Source: Ruminococcus_C callidus (GTDB lineage Bacteria > Bacillota > Clostridia > Oscillospirales > Ruminococcaceae). From it: DNA of 64,000 bases. The stretch covers positions 1,922,001 through 1,986,000 of the forward strand of contig NZ_CP186925.1 of assembly GCF_049562855.1 (NCBI RefSeq), written 5' to 3'. A program made the translations under genes and the position numbers. Numbering within the stretch: position 1 is the stretch's first letter; each line of letters starts with the position of its first letter. Positions 43,276-50,892 of this stretch are shown piece after piece. Under the pieces are notes generated by a model. It saw only the letters and a program-made list of their open reading frames with translations. It ran no database searches and was not told the DNA's origin.

Positions 43276-43726
43276 GGTGGTACACCTCCCGTTCGCTGAT
43301 GTCCATGGCTTTCCGCAGGTGTTTCAGGTCAAAGCCGAACTGACGGTATCCGTCCACACAGGTGCGGATGTAGGCAGAAGTGGGAATGCCCAGTTTTCGT
43401 TCCTCGTGCATGATGTACACAAAGGCGGTCAGCTTTTTCCCGGTTTCTGCAAGGGGAAGTTCCAGTTCCGTTTTGTAGTAGAAATGGGGATACCCCTCAT
43501 AGCGGTCGAGGGCAAGTTCATCTCGTTCCGACATCGACCAGACTGCCGCCGGAACGGTACAGCCCTGTTTGGGCTCGATGGTCAGATAGGAACCGGTCTT
43601 GCTGCCCTTGAACAGCAGCTGGTAATTTGGAATCTCCGCAGTCCCCACAATTCTGGCGTCCGGGCAGCGGAACTGCATCTGTTTCACGTTCAGATTGCTG
43701 CCGTAGGCAAGGTAAAACTTTTTCAT
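43262..43726 (-). CDS. Gamma-glutamylcyclotransferase-like (GGCT/AIG2) protein (accessory island)
   Basis: This 154-aa protein has the substrate loop YLAYGSNLN at residues 5-13 and the probable catalytic Glu77 in LDRYEGYPHFY. GGCT-fold enzymes release pyroglutamate from gamma-glutamyl amines or peptides. Comparative work on amidoligases (Iyer, Aravind and colleagues) noted recurrent pairing of GGCT-like proteins with amidoligases, and here the amidoligase gene lies 90 bp upstream. I infer that one makes and the other trims a gamma-glutamyl-type amide. The ATG at 43726 follows AAAGGA. Confidence 0.88.
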   Translation of the reverse strand: MKKFYLAYGSNLNVKQMQFRCPDARIVGTAEIPNYQLLFKGSKTGSYLTIEPKQGCTVPAAVWSMSERDELALDRYEGYPHFYYKTELELPLAETGKKLTAFVYIMHEERKLGIPTSAYIRTCVDGYRQFGFDLKHLRKAMDISEREVYHHENG

Positions 43727-43816
43727 GCAATCAAATCCTTTCTGAAAGGGATACCCTTTCACCACCATAAGACCGCCGAAGCGGTCTGGTGTAGCTGGTA
43801 GCAAAAGGCTGTCTCT

Positions 43817-44758
43817 TTATCTGCCGAACCGGAAGGCGGCATCGCCGTCCAAGTTTCTGGTGAGGAACGTTCTGGCGGTGGCGAACTCCTCGCCAACCAG
43901 ACCCAATCGAATCAGCCATGTTCGCATGGCGAATTTCGGATTTTCCGTTTGCTGTGGCTTTGGACTTGCTGTTTTCAGTTCCTTTGCCATTTCGGAAAGG
44001 GCAAGGCAAAGCTGAATGTAGCTTTTCAATTGCCCAGCATGGAGTCCATTTTTCTTTTCAGCTGTAGGCTTGTCAAACTGGAAAAGTCTGAATTCGATTG
44101 TTCCCTTTGTAAAAGTTGCGTGATAGTTCAGCATATGGTATCGGCTGTCGTTGTAGTGCTGATCTCTGCCATAATTTGCACCGTTCGCCGTATACCAGAT
44201 GTCTGCAAACTGTGCCATGTTGGTGGGCTTTTTCTGGTTCAGCTGTTCGATGAATTGGGGATTGACCGTTCTGCAATATCGGTTCATTCTGCCTTGGTCG
44301 ATTTTCAGGGCATCTGCAATCAGCCGTTCGTGGCTCGCCATAAGGTTGGCGAGGTTTCGCAGAGTTTGTGGTGTGTGTCCGTTGGCACCGATGTGAATGT
44401 GAACCCCGGCACCGATGCCTGCATGGCTGATTGCTCCGGCTTTGCGAAGCTTTCTGACCAGTTCCTGTAAGGTTTCAATGTCCTCGTATTTCAAAATCGG
44501 CGTGACCAGTTCGCACTTTTCGGCATCGCATCCTGCAATGCTGACGTCCTTTTGAAATTTCCATTCTCTGCCCTGTGCATCCCAAGCCGACCAAGTGCTG
44601 TAGCCGTTTCGGCGGGCGGTGTATTCGTATCTGCCTGTGCCGAAATGGTCGGCGGCAAGTCTGGCAGCTCGTTCTCTGGTGATGTGGTTCATCTCAATCT
44701 CCACGCCAATGGTCTGCTTTTTCAGGTTTTCGATTTGCTTTGCGGTTTTTTCGTTCAT
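43817..44758 (-). CDS. Amidoligase family protein (accessory island)
   Basis: This 313-aa protein matches the putative amidoligase family (glutamine-synthetase-like COOH-NH2 ligase). It has IGVEIEMNHITRE with metal-binding Glu residues near 20, GAGVHIHIGANGHTPQTL in the middle, and TIEFRLFQFD near residue 225. It would join a carboxylate and an amine with ATP; the substrate is unknown. The last 45 residues (NPKFAMRTWLIRLGLVGEEF..) recur in the 'virulence-related' protein at 45226-45894. Own promoter and the 76-nt leader; GGAGG before ATG 44758. Confidence 0.9.
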   Translation of the reverse strand: MNEKTAKQIENLKKQTIGVEIEMNHITRERAARLAADHFGTGRYEYTARRNGYSTWSAWDAQGREWKFQKDVSIAGCDAEKCELVTPILKYEDIETLQELVRKLRKAGAISHAGIGAGVHIHIGANGHTPQTLRNLANLMASHERLIADALKIDQGRMNRYCRTVNPQFIEQLNQKKPTNMAQFADIWYTANGANYGRDQHYNDSRYHMLNYHATFTKGTIEFRLFQFDKPTAEKKNGLHAGQLKSYIQLCLALSEMAKELKTASPKPQQTENPKFAMRTWLIRLGLVGEEFATARTFLTRNLDGDAAFRFGR

Positions 44759-44764
44759 GGTATT

Positions 44765-44840
44765 TTCCAGCCTCCTCAAATCCTATGTCGGCATACCCAT
44801 TCGCCTCGGGCAGCATCCTGCCTCGGCTCAGGGCATCCGT
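44765..44840 (-). ncRNA. Structured 76-nt 5' leader, copy 2
   Basis: Same element as 42083-42158 (3 differences, none in the predicted stems), placed between promoter copy 5 and the amidoligase ribosome binding site. Conservation before two unrelated proteins points to function in the RNA or DNA rather than in a protein. Confidence 0.55.
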
Positions 44841-44872
44841 AATTTCGGTTTTTTTCCCGTTTCGTTGTACCC

Positions 44873-44901
44873 ATATTAACTCTAAACGGAAGAGATAGCA
44901 A
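44873..44901 (-). promoter_or_regulatory. Island promoter copy 5 (amidoligase)
   Basis: TTGCTA, 17-bp spacer, TAATAT on the minus strand, with GCCGC just upstream of the -35 as in copies 1, 3 and 4. Confidence 0.78.
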
Positions 44902-44936
44902 GCGGCTAAATGTACAGAAAATGCAGGAAAAAGATT

Positions 44937-44949
44937 GTGTAGAATACAC
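44937..44949. promoter_or_regulatory. Palindromic operator-like site 4
   Basis: GTGTAGAATACAC, 35 bp upstream of the amidoligase promoter -35, about one helical turn closer than at the other sites. It also lies just before a plus-strand promoter (44952). Confidence 0.5.
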
Positions 44950-44951
44950 TC

Positions 44952-44980
44952 TTGCAAATCTTGCGATTGTATGGTAACAT
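44952..44980 (+). promoter_or_regulatory. Plus-strand promoter antisense to DUF4314 gene
   Basis: TTGCAA, 17-bp spacer ending TATGG, TAACAT, of the same family but reading rightward into the 3' end of the DUF4314 gene. No plus-strand gene follows, so an antisense RNA or a relic of gene inversion is possible. Confidence 0.5.
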
Positions 44981-45005
44981 ACTGTACAATGGAGGAGGTG
45001 CCGCC

Positions 45006-45242
45006 TTATTTTTTCGCTTCGGATACGGTCTGGAAACTGTCGATTTCGGGAATCAGAGCAAGGGAAGAACCGTTCTCCCACCGCATATGAATAGAACCCG
45101 CATCGTCAATGTGCGTGACCTCGCCGACTGTTCCGGGAAGAATCGGATATGTTTCATTTCGCATAGAAAGCAGCTGTAATTTTGTTCCTTTTGGATACTG
45201 CTTTCGGAGTTGTTCCAGATACGATTCACTCGGAAACTGCAT
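45006..45242 (-). CDS. DUF4314-like small protein (accessory island)
   Basis: This 78-aa protein (start ATG 45242) has YPKGTKLQLLSMRNETYPILPGT split as YPKGTKLQLLSM and YPILPGTVGEVTHIDDAG, then HMRWENGSSLALIPEIDSF. This SH3-like beta-barrel pattern is annotated DUF4314 in conjugative elements, usually near the same 'virulence-related' protein and amidoligase. It overlaps the end of 45226-45894 by 17 bp, so they are co-transcribed. Molecular role unknown. Confidence 0.8.
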   Translation of the reverse strand: MQFPSESYLEQLRKQYPKGTKLQLLSMRNETYPILPGTVGEVTHIDDAGSIHMRWENGSSLALIPEIDSFQTVSEAKK

Positions 45243-45894
45243 CAGTATCACCAACCTTTCTGAATGCGGAATTGCCGGACAGATGCCGGAGAATGACCTT
45301 TCTTGCCGCCTTGAATTCTGCTCCCACCATTCCTAGACGAATCAGGAAACACCGCATGGTGTACTTGGGATTGTCGGAGGTGTCCGGCTTGCGGTTGATG
45401 CGGCTCTGGTTCTTTGCAAATTCGCAGAGCATGGAAATGAAGGTGCAGTAGGCATCCGCATCACCATCCTGTTCGACCGTGAACCACGGAAATTCCACCT
45501 TTTCATCCGATGAAATGATGTCCAGCGAATCTGTTTGAAAAGCAGCCTGAAAAAGGGCAGCCTTGTTTTCGCAGATCTGCCGGAGATTGCCCAGTGTATG
45601 TTCCGTGAGGAAATCGGCTGGCATCTGCACAGTTAAGCCTTTGGATTCCGGTTCTGATGTGTGCGGAACAGCATAGCCTCGACTTGCCAGTTCGGCAAGA
45701 AGCCGTTCTGTTTCCTTACGGTCGGCTTGGTCACTGATTTCCAAATCACCGGACTTGGTAACGGTGTAGCATTCCCCGATTTTATAGGCACAGGTGGGCA
45801 TATACTGATATTCTGCCGTTGTTCCAATGATCGTGGCTATCGCCCATGCCAGTTTCTTTCGATTTTCTCCTGCAAGATGAAATTCAATTATCAT
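45226..45894 (-). CDS. 'Virulence-related' mobile-element protein with amidoligase-like C-terminus
   Basis: This 222-aa protein (MIIEFHLAGENRKKLAWAI..) resembles proteins annotated 'virulence-related' in clostridial integrative elements. The N-terminal half has IIGTTAEYQYMPTCAYKIG and a gap-prone linker. The middle has LTVQMPADFLTEHTLGNLRQI. The C-terminal 45 residues (NPKYTMRCFLIRLGMVGAEF..AARKVILRHLSG) match the amidoligase C-terminus at 43817-44758, implying a shared interaction domain. GGGAGG precedes ATG 45894; promoter copy 6 drives it with DUF4314. Confidence 0.8.
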   Translation of the reverse strand: MIIEFHLAGENRKKLAWAIATIIGTTAEYQYMPTCAYKIGECYTVTKSGDLEISDQADRKETERLLAELASRGYAVPHTSEPESKGLTVQMPADFLTEHTLGNLRQICENKAALFQAAFQTDSLDIISSDEKVEFPWFTVEQDGDADAYCTFISMLCEFAKNQSRINRKPDTSDNPKYTMRCFLIRLGMVGAEFKAARKVILRHLSGNSAFRKVGDTDAVSE

Positions 45895-45939
45895 ATGTTT
45901 TCCTCCCGATTTTCGGTGATTTGCCTTTCGGCAGTACAT

Positions 45940-45968
45940 ATGTTAACTCTGTTTCCCACAGATAGCAA
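45940..45968 (-). promoter_or_regulatory. Island promoter copy 6
   Basis: TTGCTA, 17-bp spacer, TAACAT on the minus strand, about 50 bp upstream of the virulence-related gene. The spacer contains a CTGTG/CACAG inverted arrangement around the -35. Confidence 0.72.
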
Positions 45969-46010
45969 CTGTGAGATGTGTAGAATGTTTCGGCGGTCAT
46001 TTGTAACAGA

Positions 46011-47702
46011 TCACAAATCTGCCCAGACGATTCCGGCAAGCACAAAAACAGCTACATTCAGACAGATGCCATTCCCCCAAAGGCGGTACTCTGCTGCATC
46101 ACGATATGGATCTTGCAGCCATTTCTGTACCATCTTTCGGCTTTTGGGACGGCTCTCCGGTTTTACCGCTTTTCGGTATTCTTCAAAAATAGCTGCCCAT
46201 CGGTCGATCTCTTCTTCTGTGGGATTTTCCGATGACAGGTCACTGCACCATTGATCCGGAAATCCCTGCAGTCTTGCACATTCCTGCGGTGTCAGTCTGC
46301 GAACTGCATAACCACTGGAAACGATACTGGGGTCTTTGTGGTCCCGTGCCAGCAGTGTAGGGGTCGTTTCCCGAAATGCACTGCTGAAATTTCCCGTAGA
46401 AGCAGCATACACTGCATGATGGTCGGTAGCATTCAAAGTGAAAGCGACCTCTTTGTTGACACCGCCGCCCTGCGGTCCGTTTTGGTCAGACCGACCAATC
46501 ATTGAGCCCTGCAAAGCATAACTTTCCAGCACAGCAATACCGCCTTGGTTTTTTGCTGGTGACTGATCGCTGGTGTCCAAAGTACGGGAAGTATCTGCCT
46601 CATAAATGCCACTGTGCGGATTACCGGAAAGCATGGCATTGCTGGAAAAGGAACTGATGCCGTATGCTTTCGGCTGAAACACAGTCTGGTCATTGTTGCA
46701 GGACAGCGTAGCAGATTTGTTTTCCTGTATCAGACTGCCTTTTCCGCCGCCGGCTTTTCCACAGCGAATCTTCAGTGTTTTCGGCGTATCCATCAACAGC
46801 GGAACATTTCCGTCGCCGGTTCCGCATCTGGAAGTCAGTGTCTGTACTTTTCCGCTCTCAGAGATCTGAAGCCGGCTGTCAGCAGGATGATTTTCCAATA
46901 CACAAGGCGGATGATGGGCTTCTGCCCGAAGGGTGGCAGTTCGTTCTTTCAGAATGTCTATGCGTTCTCCGCCCTGGTCACACAAGCACAAGCCTGCCGT
47001 TCCAAAGCTGTCCGCAGCACTTCCGGCAGCTCTTTGCCACGCACGGAGGCTCTCCGCAGAATACCCTGACAAGCCTTCGGACTCAAATAGTATTTTTCCG
47101 GCACTTGCTCCGTCAAAATCTGCGACAAGAAAGATCCGTTTTCTTCGCTGGGGCACTCCCCAGTATTGTGCATCAAGAACTCGCCATGCGAGGGAATAGG
47201 ATTCTGCCAGAATCTCTCCGGCTTTTGTCCATTTTCCCGCAGGTCGAGGAATTGAAATGCTGCTGTCTTTGACCGAACAGATGGCTTCGAGGACACAGCG
47301 GAAATCTTCTCCGCCGTTAGAGGAAAATGCTCCGGGGACGTTTTCCCAGACGATGTATCTTGGATATTTGCCATTGCTTACACACCTCATTTCTCGGATG
47401 ATACGGATTGCTTCATGAAACAGCGAAGAACGGCTGCCGTTCAGACCGGTTCGTTTTCCGGCGATGCTCATATCCTGGCATGGACTGCCAAAGGTGATGA
47501 TGTCCACAGACGGCAGCTTTGCACCATGCAGACCGCTGATATTGCCGAAGTGTTGTACCTGCGGCAGCCGTTTTTCTGTCACACGAATGGCGAACGGTTC
47601 GATTTCAGAAGACCAGACAGGCAAAATGCCTGCCAGCAGTCCGGCAAGCGGAAAACCGCCGCTACCGTCAAAGAGGCTGCCAAGGGTGAGCGATCTATTC
47701 AT
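46011..47702 (-). CDS. DNA (cytosine-5-)-methyltransferase, orphan phage type (prophage B)
   Basis: This 563-aa C5 methyltransferase has motif I LGSLFDGSGGFPLAG, motif IV GSPCQDMSIAGKRTGL with the catalytic Cys, motif VI ENVPGAF, motif VIII QRRKRIF and a late motif IX/X (RRLTPQECARLQGFPD). The middle 220 residues are a long low-complexity insertion with repeated T-L ... G-G units, typical of large phage Dcm proteins and holding the target recognition region. No restriction endonuclease is adjacent, so it probably protects phage DNA. The ATG overlaps the preceding HNH gene by 8 bp. Confidence 0.93.
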   Translation of the reverse strand: MNRSLTLGSLFDGSGGFPLAGLLAGILPVWSSEIEPFAIRVTEKRLPQVQHFGNISGLHGAKLPSVDIITFGSPCQDMSIAGKRTGLNGSRSSLFHEAIRIIREMRCVSNGKYPRYIVWENVPGAFSSNGGEDFRCVLEAICSVKDSSISIPRPAGKWTKAGEILAESYSLAWRVLDAQYWGVPQRRKRIFLVADFDGASAGKILFESEGLSGYSAESLRAWQRAAGSAADSFGTAGLCLCDQGGERIDILKERTATLRAEAHHPPCVLENHPADSRLQISESGKVQTLTSRCGTGDGNVPLLMDTPKTLKIRCGKAGGGKGSLIQENKSATLSCNNDQTVFQPKAYGISSFSSNAMLSGNPHSGIYEADTSRTLDTSDQSPAKNQGGIAVLESYALQGSMIGRSDQNGPQGGGVNKEVAFTLNATDHHAVYAASTGNFSSAFRETTPTLLARDHKDPSIVSSGYAVRRLTPQECARLQGFPDQWCSDLSSENPTEEEIDRWAAIFEEYRKAVKPESRPKSRKMVQKWLQDPYRDAAEYRLWGNGICLNVAVFVLAGIVWADL

Positions 47703-48354
47703 TAGTCACCTCCAGATTATTTCCTGCTTTATCGCATGATAAAAGAAACGCCCTGCATACTGATAATTCTGCAAAGCGTTTACATTTCTCTATAACTTTA
47801 CTTCGTATCCATATTGGTGCGGCAGGAACGTTGTTATATCTTCCATATTCGCCAAACATACACTCCATACCAACATTTCTTGCCTGAACTGCCTCTTGAA
47901 ATGTATCGTAGTATCCAAGATGAATATCCAGCTGACTGATTTTGATTCTTGCACGATATTTCTTTCTGGGTGGATAATAACTTACTCCGCTTACACCCGA
48001 TGTGTTATTTTTTTGAAGCGGTTGATTTATTTGATTTTGCTGATGTGTACAGAAACGGACATTGCATCTTCGATTATCCAATGTATCAAGATTGATATGA
48101 TCCAGCTCCATTCCTTTTCTTGTACTAAAAAGCACTTGATGCAGCGGTCGACCATGGCAGTCAACGATATATATTTGCCTACCTTTCCTGCTTTTATAAG
48201 AGACATACCATTTGATATCTTTTATTCTACTGAATAAATCAGCATCAAACATGAATATCGTCCCATCGGAAAGATGACCATAGCCAATTATACCATCATC
48301 AGAAAATGTGTAATTCACATTGCCGATATCACTCACGTCCTCTCTGAGCGTCAT
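47695..48354 (-). CDS. HNH endonuclease with AP2-like domain, homing type (prophage B)
   Basis: This 219-aa protein has a central HNH-type region (GMELDHINLDTLDNRRCNVRFCTHQQNQINQ, given here as GMELDHINLDTLDNRRC plus NVRFCTHQQNQIN). An AP2-like DNA-binding segment follows (GVSYYPPRKKYRARIKISQ..HLGYYDTFQEAV). This pairing is typical of free-standing homing endonucleases in phage genomes. It begins inside the end of the ParB-methyltransferase gene (26-bp overlap) and ends inside the Dcm start, so it is tightly wedged between two methylases. Confidence 0.87.
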   Translation of the reverse strand: MTLREDVSDIGNVNYTFSDDGIIGYGHLSDGTIFMFDADLFSRIKDIKWYVSYKSRKGRQIYIVDCHGRPLHQVLFSTRKGMELDHINLDTLDNRRCNVRFCTHQQNQINQPLQKNNTSGVSGVSYYPPRKKYRARIKISQLDIHLGYYDTFQEAVQARNVGMECMFGEYGRYNNVPAAPIWIRSKVIEKCKRFAELSVCRAFLLSCDKAGNNLEVTNE

Positions 48355-49627
48355 TCACATTGCTGTCTTGAATATTCAGTTCGTCTGCTGAAAACTCATG
48401 TACTTCTGAACACGGGTACTTTACTCCGTTGCGCAGAACATACACGCCATCAGCTGAACCAACAGCAGCAATGTATCTTCTGATGATTGCTGTTGCATAT
48501 TTGGGATCAAGTTCTTGTGTGTAACAGATTCTGTTGGTCTGTTCTGATGCAATGAGTGTAGAGCCGCTGCCGCCGAAAAGATCAAGAATGATTCCGTTTT
48601 CCTGTGATGACATACGAATCGGATATGCAATCAATGGAAGAGTTTTCATTGTAGGATGTAGCTTTGACTTTTTCGGCCTGTCAAATTCCCATACAGTAGT
48701 CTGCTTGCGGTCACCGTAGAATTTGTGCTTTGCAGTATCCTTGAAAGCATAAATTACTGGTTCGTGCCGCATTTGGAAATCCATTCTGCCGATAACAAGT
48801 GTATCTTTTACCCAGATACAAGTTGTAGAATAGTGGAATCCCGCATTAACTGTTGCTTTATAAAAATTACATTTTTCTGCATCTGAATGGAAACAGTAAA
48901 ATGCTCCGCCGTCTGCGAGAGATGTATATGCGTTTTTGAACGCATCCAAGAGAAACTGATAGAACTTCTCACTGTCAGACCATTTGTCATTCATAATTGT
49001 CATACCTGTACCGCCGGAATATGCACAATTATACGGAGGATCTGTAATACAGGCATTTGCTTTCTGACCGTCCATCAGCAAGGCAACTTCATCAGGTTTG
49101 GTGGAATCTCCGCAGCGAAGTCTGTGTCTGCCGAGAAGCCAGATGTCACCATTTTCAACAAATGGTTCAAACTCTGCCGCCTTATCTACATCAAAATCAT
49201 CATCTTTTACATCTTCATCTGATGCAAATAAGTCCGCAAGTTCCTTTTCATCAAATCCAGTCATGGAAAGGTCGAATCCGAGCTCCTGTAGTTCCTGCAT
49301 TTCAACGGACAGCAGTTCTTCGTCCCAGCCTGCATCCAATGCCATCCGGTTGTCAGCAAGGATATATGCCTTCTTCTGTGCTTCGGTTAGATGGTCGGCA
49401 TACACACAGGGAACTTCTGCAATGCCTTCTTCCTTTGCCGCCATGATGCGTCCATGTCCAGCCAGCACATTGTATTCCCGGTCGATAATGACCGGATTCA
49501 CAAATCCAAACTCGCGAAGGGAAGAGCGAAGCTTCAGGATCTGTTCCTTGTTGTGCGTTCTGGCGTTATTGGCATAGGGGACTAGCTTGTTGATGTCAAC
49601 AAGCTGAAATTCTGTGGTTGTGGTCAT
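48329..49627 (-). CDS. ParB-like/N6-adenine or N4-cytosine DNA methyltransferase fusion (prophage B)
   Basis: This 432-aa protein has a ParB/Srx-like N-terminal domain (about residues 5-100: NKLVPYANNARTH, NPVIIDREYNVLAGHGR) and a C-terminal DNA methyltransferase. The catalytic DPPY lies near residue 195 (ACITDPPYNCAY) and SAM-binding LDLFGGSGSTLIASE near 370, the beta-class order. It is a common phage methyltransferase, without a cognate endonuclease. ATGA overlap with the small gene upstream. Confidence 0.93.
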   Translation of the reverse strand: MTTTTEFQLVDINKLVPYANNARTHNKEQILKLRSSLREFGFVNPVIIDREYNVLAGHGRIMAAKEEGIAEVPCVYADHLTEAQKKAYILADNRMALDAGWDEELLSVEMQELQELGFDLSMTGFDEKELADLFASDEDVKDDDFDVDKAAEFEPFVENGDIWLLGRHRLRCGDSTKPDEVALLMDGQKANACITDPPYNCAYSGGTGMTIMNDKWSDSEKFYQFLLDAFKNAYTSLADGGAFYCFHSDAEKCNFYKATVNAGFHYSTTCIWVKDTLVIGRMDFQMRHEPVIYAFKDTAKHKFYGDRKQTTVWEFDRPKKSKLHPTMKTLPLIAYPIRMSSQENGIILDLFGGSGSTLIASEQTNRICYTQELDPKYATAIIRRYIAAVGSADGVYVLRNGVKYPCSEVHEFSADELNIQDSNVNDAQRGRE

Positions 49628-49782
49628 GCTCCATTCCTCCGCTTCAAAACTTTCTGTAAACCTTTTCTGGCATCCAGCACTTTTCCGCTGACCGCCTGTC
49701 CCTTGAGCGTGCGGTATTGCTGCTTGGTCATCTTCTGGCGATTGGCTTTCAAATCTCGCCAGAACTGGGTATCTTCTTTCAT
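49624..49782 (-). CDS. Small basic protein between terS and methyltransferase (prophage B)
   Basis: This 52-aa protein (MKEDTQFWRDLKANRQKMTK at its start) is rich in Lys, Arg and Gln, with GQAVSGKVLDARKGL. It starts 8 bp after the terS stop and ends in an ATGA overlap with the methyltransferase, so it is evidently translated. Similar small basic proteins occur at this place in clostridial phages; function unknown. Confidence 0.7.
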   Translation of the reverse strand: MKEDTQFWRDLKANRQKMTKQQYRTLKGQAVSGKVLDARKGLQKVLKRRNGA

Positions 49783-49789
49783 GTATTTC

Positions 49790-50350
49790 TCACTTTCTGC
49801 TGCTCAGAAGCTGTTCCATCAAATCATCCTGTGGCGTACCGTCAAATTTGGTCGTGCAGTTCTGCTTTACAATATCGAAAATCTCATACCAGAGCAAATT
49901 TGCCTGTTTCTGAAATGTCTGGCTCATCTGCACAAACGGGGAGGCAATAACGCCGCCCGTGGTCGGGTGCTTTCCCAGCAGTCCATAGGTACTGAGAGCT
50001 TCTTCACACTGTACAAATCGGGCAAATGCCTGCGAATAGCTTTCCAGCAGCCGTTTGTTGACGTGCTTTTCACAGCCACGCTGTTTCAGCCAGAGCCATG
50101 TTTCTTTGTACACAATGTCTGCTCCCAGTGGTTTTCCGTTCTTCTGCTGGGCAGACAAGTATGCACTGGGGCTTGGCATATCCGCACCGGTCAAATCAGC
50201 GGCATCGTCCAGATCAGCTGCATCCAATTCCGGAGCATGAAATTCTATAACATCTGCATCCTTGCCCTCTGCAATTTTGTCGGAGAGGGCTTTCGGCTTA
50301 TCGCCTGCACGAACTCGTCTGCCGCCTCTTCTTGTGCCGTCCTTTGCCAT
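49790..50350 (-). CDS. terS: Terminase small subunit, P27 family-like (prophage B)
   Basis: This 186-aa protein starts with a basic segment (RRGGRRVRAGDKPK), then an acidic linker. The conserved P27-type region is LLESYSQAFARFVQCEEALSTYG and ASPFVQMSQTFQKQANLLWYEIFDIV (quoted as ASPFVQMSQTFQKQ / NLLWYEIF). It binds the packaging site and loads terL. Unusually terL is about 8.7 kb downstream rather than adjacent. Confidence 0.9.
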   Translation of the reverse strand: MAKDGTRRGGRRVRAGDKPKALSDKIAEGKDADVIEFHAPELDAADLDDAADLTGADMPSPSAYLSAQQKNGKPLGADIVYKETWLWLKQRGCEKHVNKRLLESYSQAFARFVQCEEALSTYGLLGKHPTTGGVIASPFVQMSQTFQKQANLLWYEIFDIVKQNCTTKFDGTPQDDLMEQLLSSRK

Positions 50351-50532
50351 CTGATTTCACCTGCCTTTTGAGAGAAAAACAGCCGAAACTGCGTAGGTTT
50401 CGGCTTGTTTGCATATTTTTGGGTTAATCCCCCGTTTGAACCTTGGTTTTCGTGCGTGAGAGGGAACGCCGGTCTGTAAAAAATTCACAATTAGAGATTT
50501 TTATCCCCCCACCGGCAGCATTTCAGACACAA

Positions 50533-50892
50533 TCAATACCGATAGACGGGATTTTGGTCTTCCGTCCATGTCTTGCGGTCATGGCAGGACTTGCAAAGAG
50601 CCTGCCAGTTGCTTTCATCCCACATCAGATGCGGATCACCACGGTGAGGAATGATATGGTCGACTACAGTTGCTGCTGTGAACCGTCCCCGTGCCATACA
50701 CTTCACGCACAGCGGATGCTTCCGCAGGTACGCCTTGCTGAGCCGCTGCCACCTGCTGCCATAGCCACGCTTGGCAGCAGACGGTCGGTCTGGGTGCAGG
50801 GGCTGATGCTCTGCACAGTACAAACCGTCTGTCAGATTGGGACAGCCTGGGTGCTTGCAGGGCTTCTTACATTTCTTCGGCACAGCAGTCAC
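50533..50892 (-). CDS. HNH endonuclease (packaging-associated, prophage B)
   Basis: This 119-aa protein has two N-terminal zinc-binding pairs (CKHPGCPNL, YCAEHQ), then the HNH core VDHIIPHRGDP ... NWQALCKSCHDRK. HNH proteins next to terS assist DNA packaging in HK97-like phages. It precedes terS as usual. Its start overlaps the sigma-like gene by 26 bp. Confidence 0.92.
   Translation of the reverse strand: MTAVPKKCKKPCKHPGCPNLTDGLYCAEHQPLHPDRPSAAKRGYGSRWQRLSKAYLRKHPLCVKCMARGRFTAATVVDHIIPHRGDPHLMWDESNWQALCKSCHDRKTWTEDQNPVYRY

Noticed and set aside
42093..44957. A peptide-like frame with RGRMLPEANGYAD shared at 42.1 and 44.8 kb
   Set aside because: It is the translation of the duplicated 76-nt leader. 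The two frames have different continuations and no good start, so conservation is better explained at the nucleic acid level.
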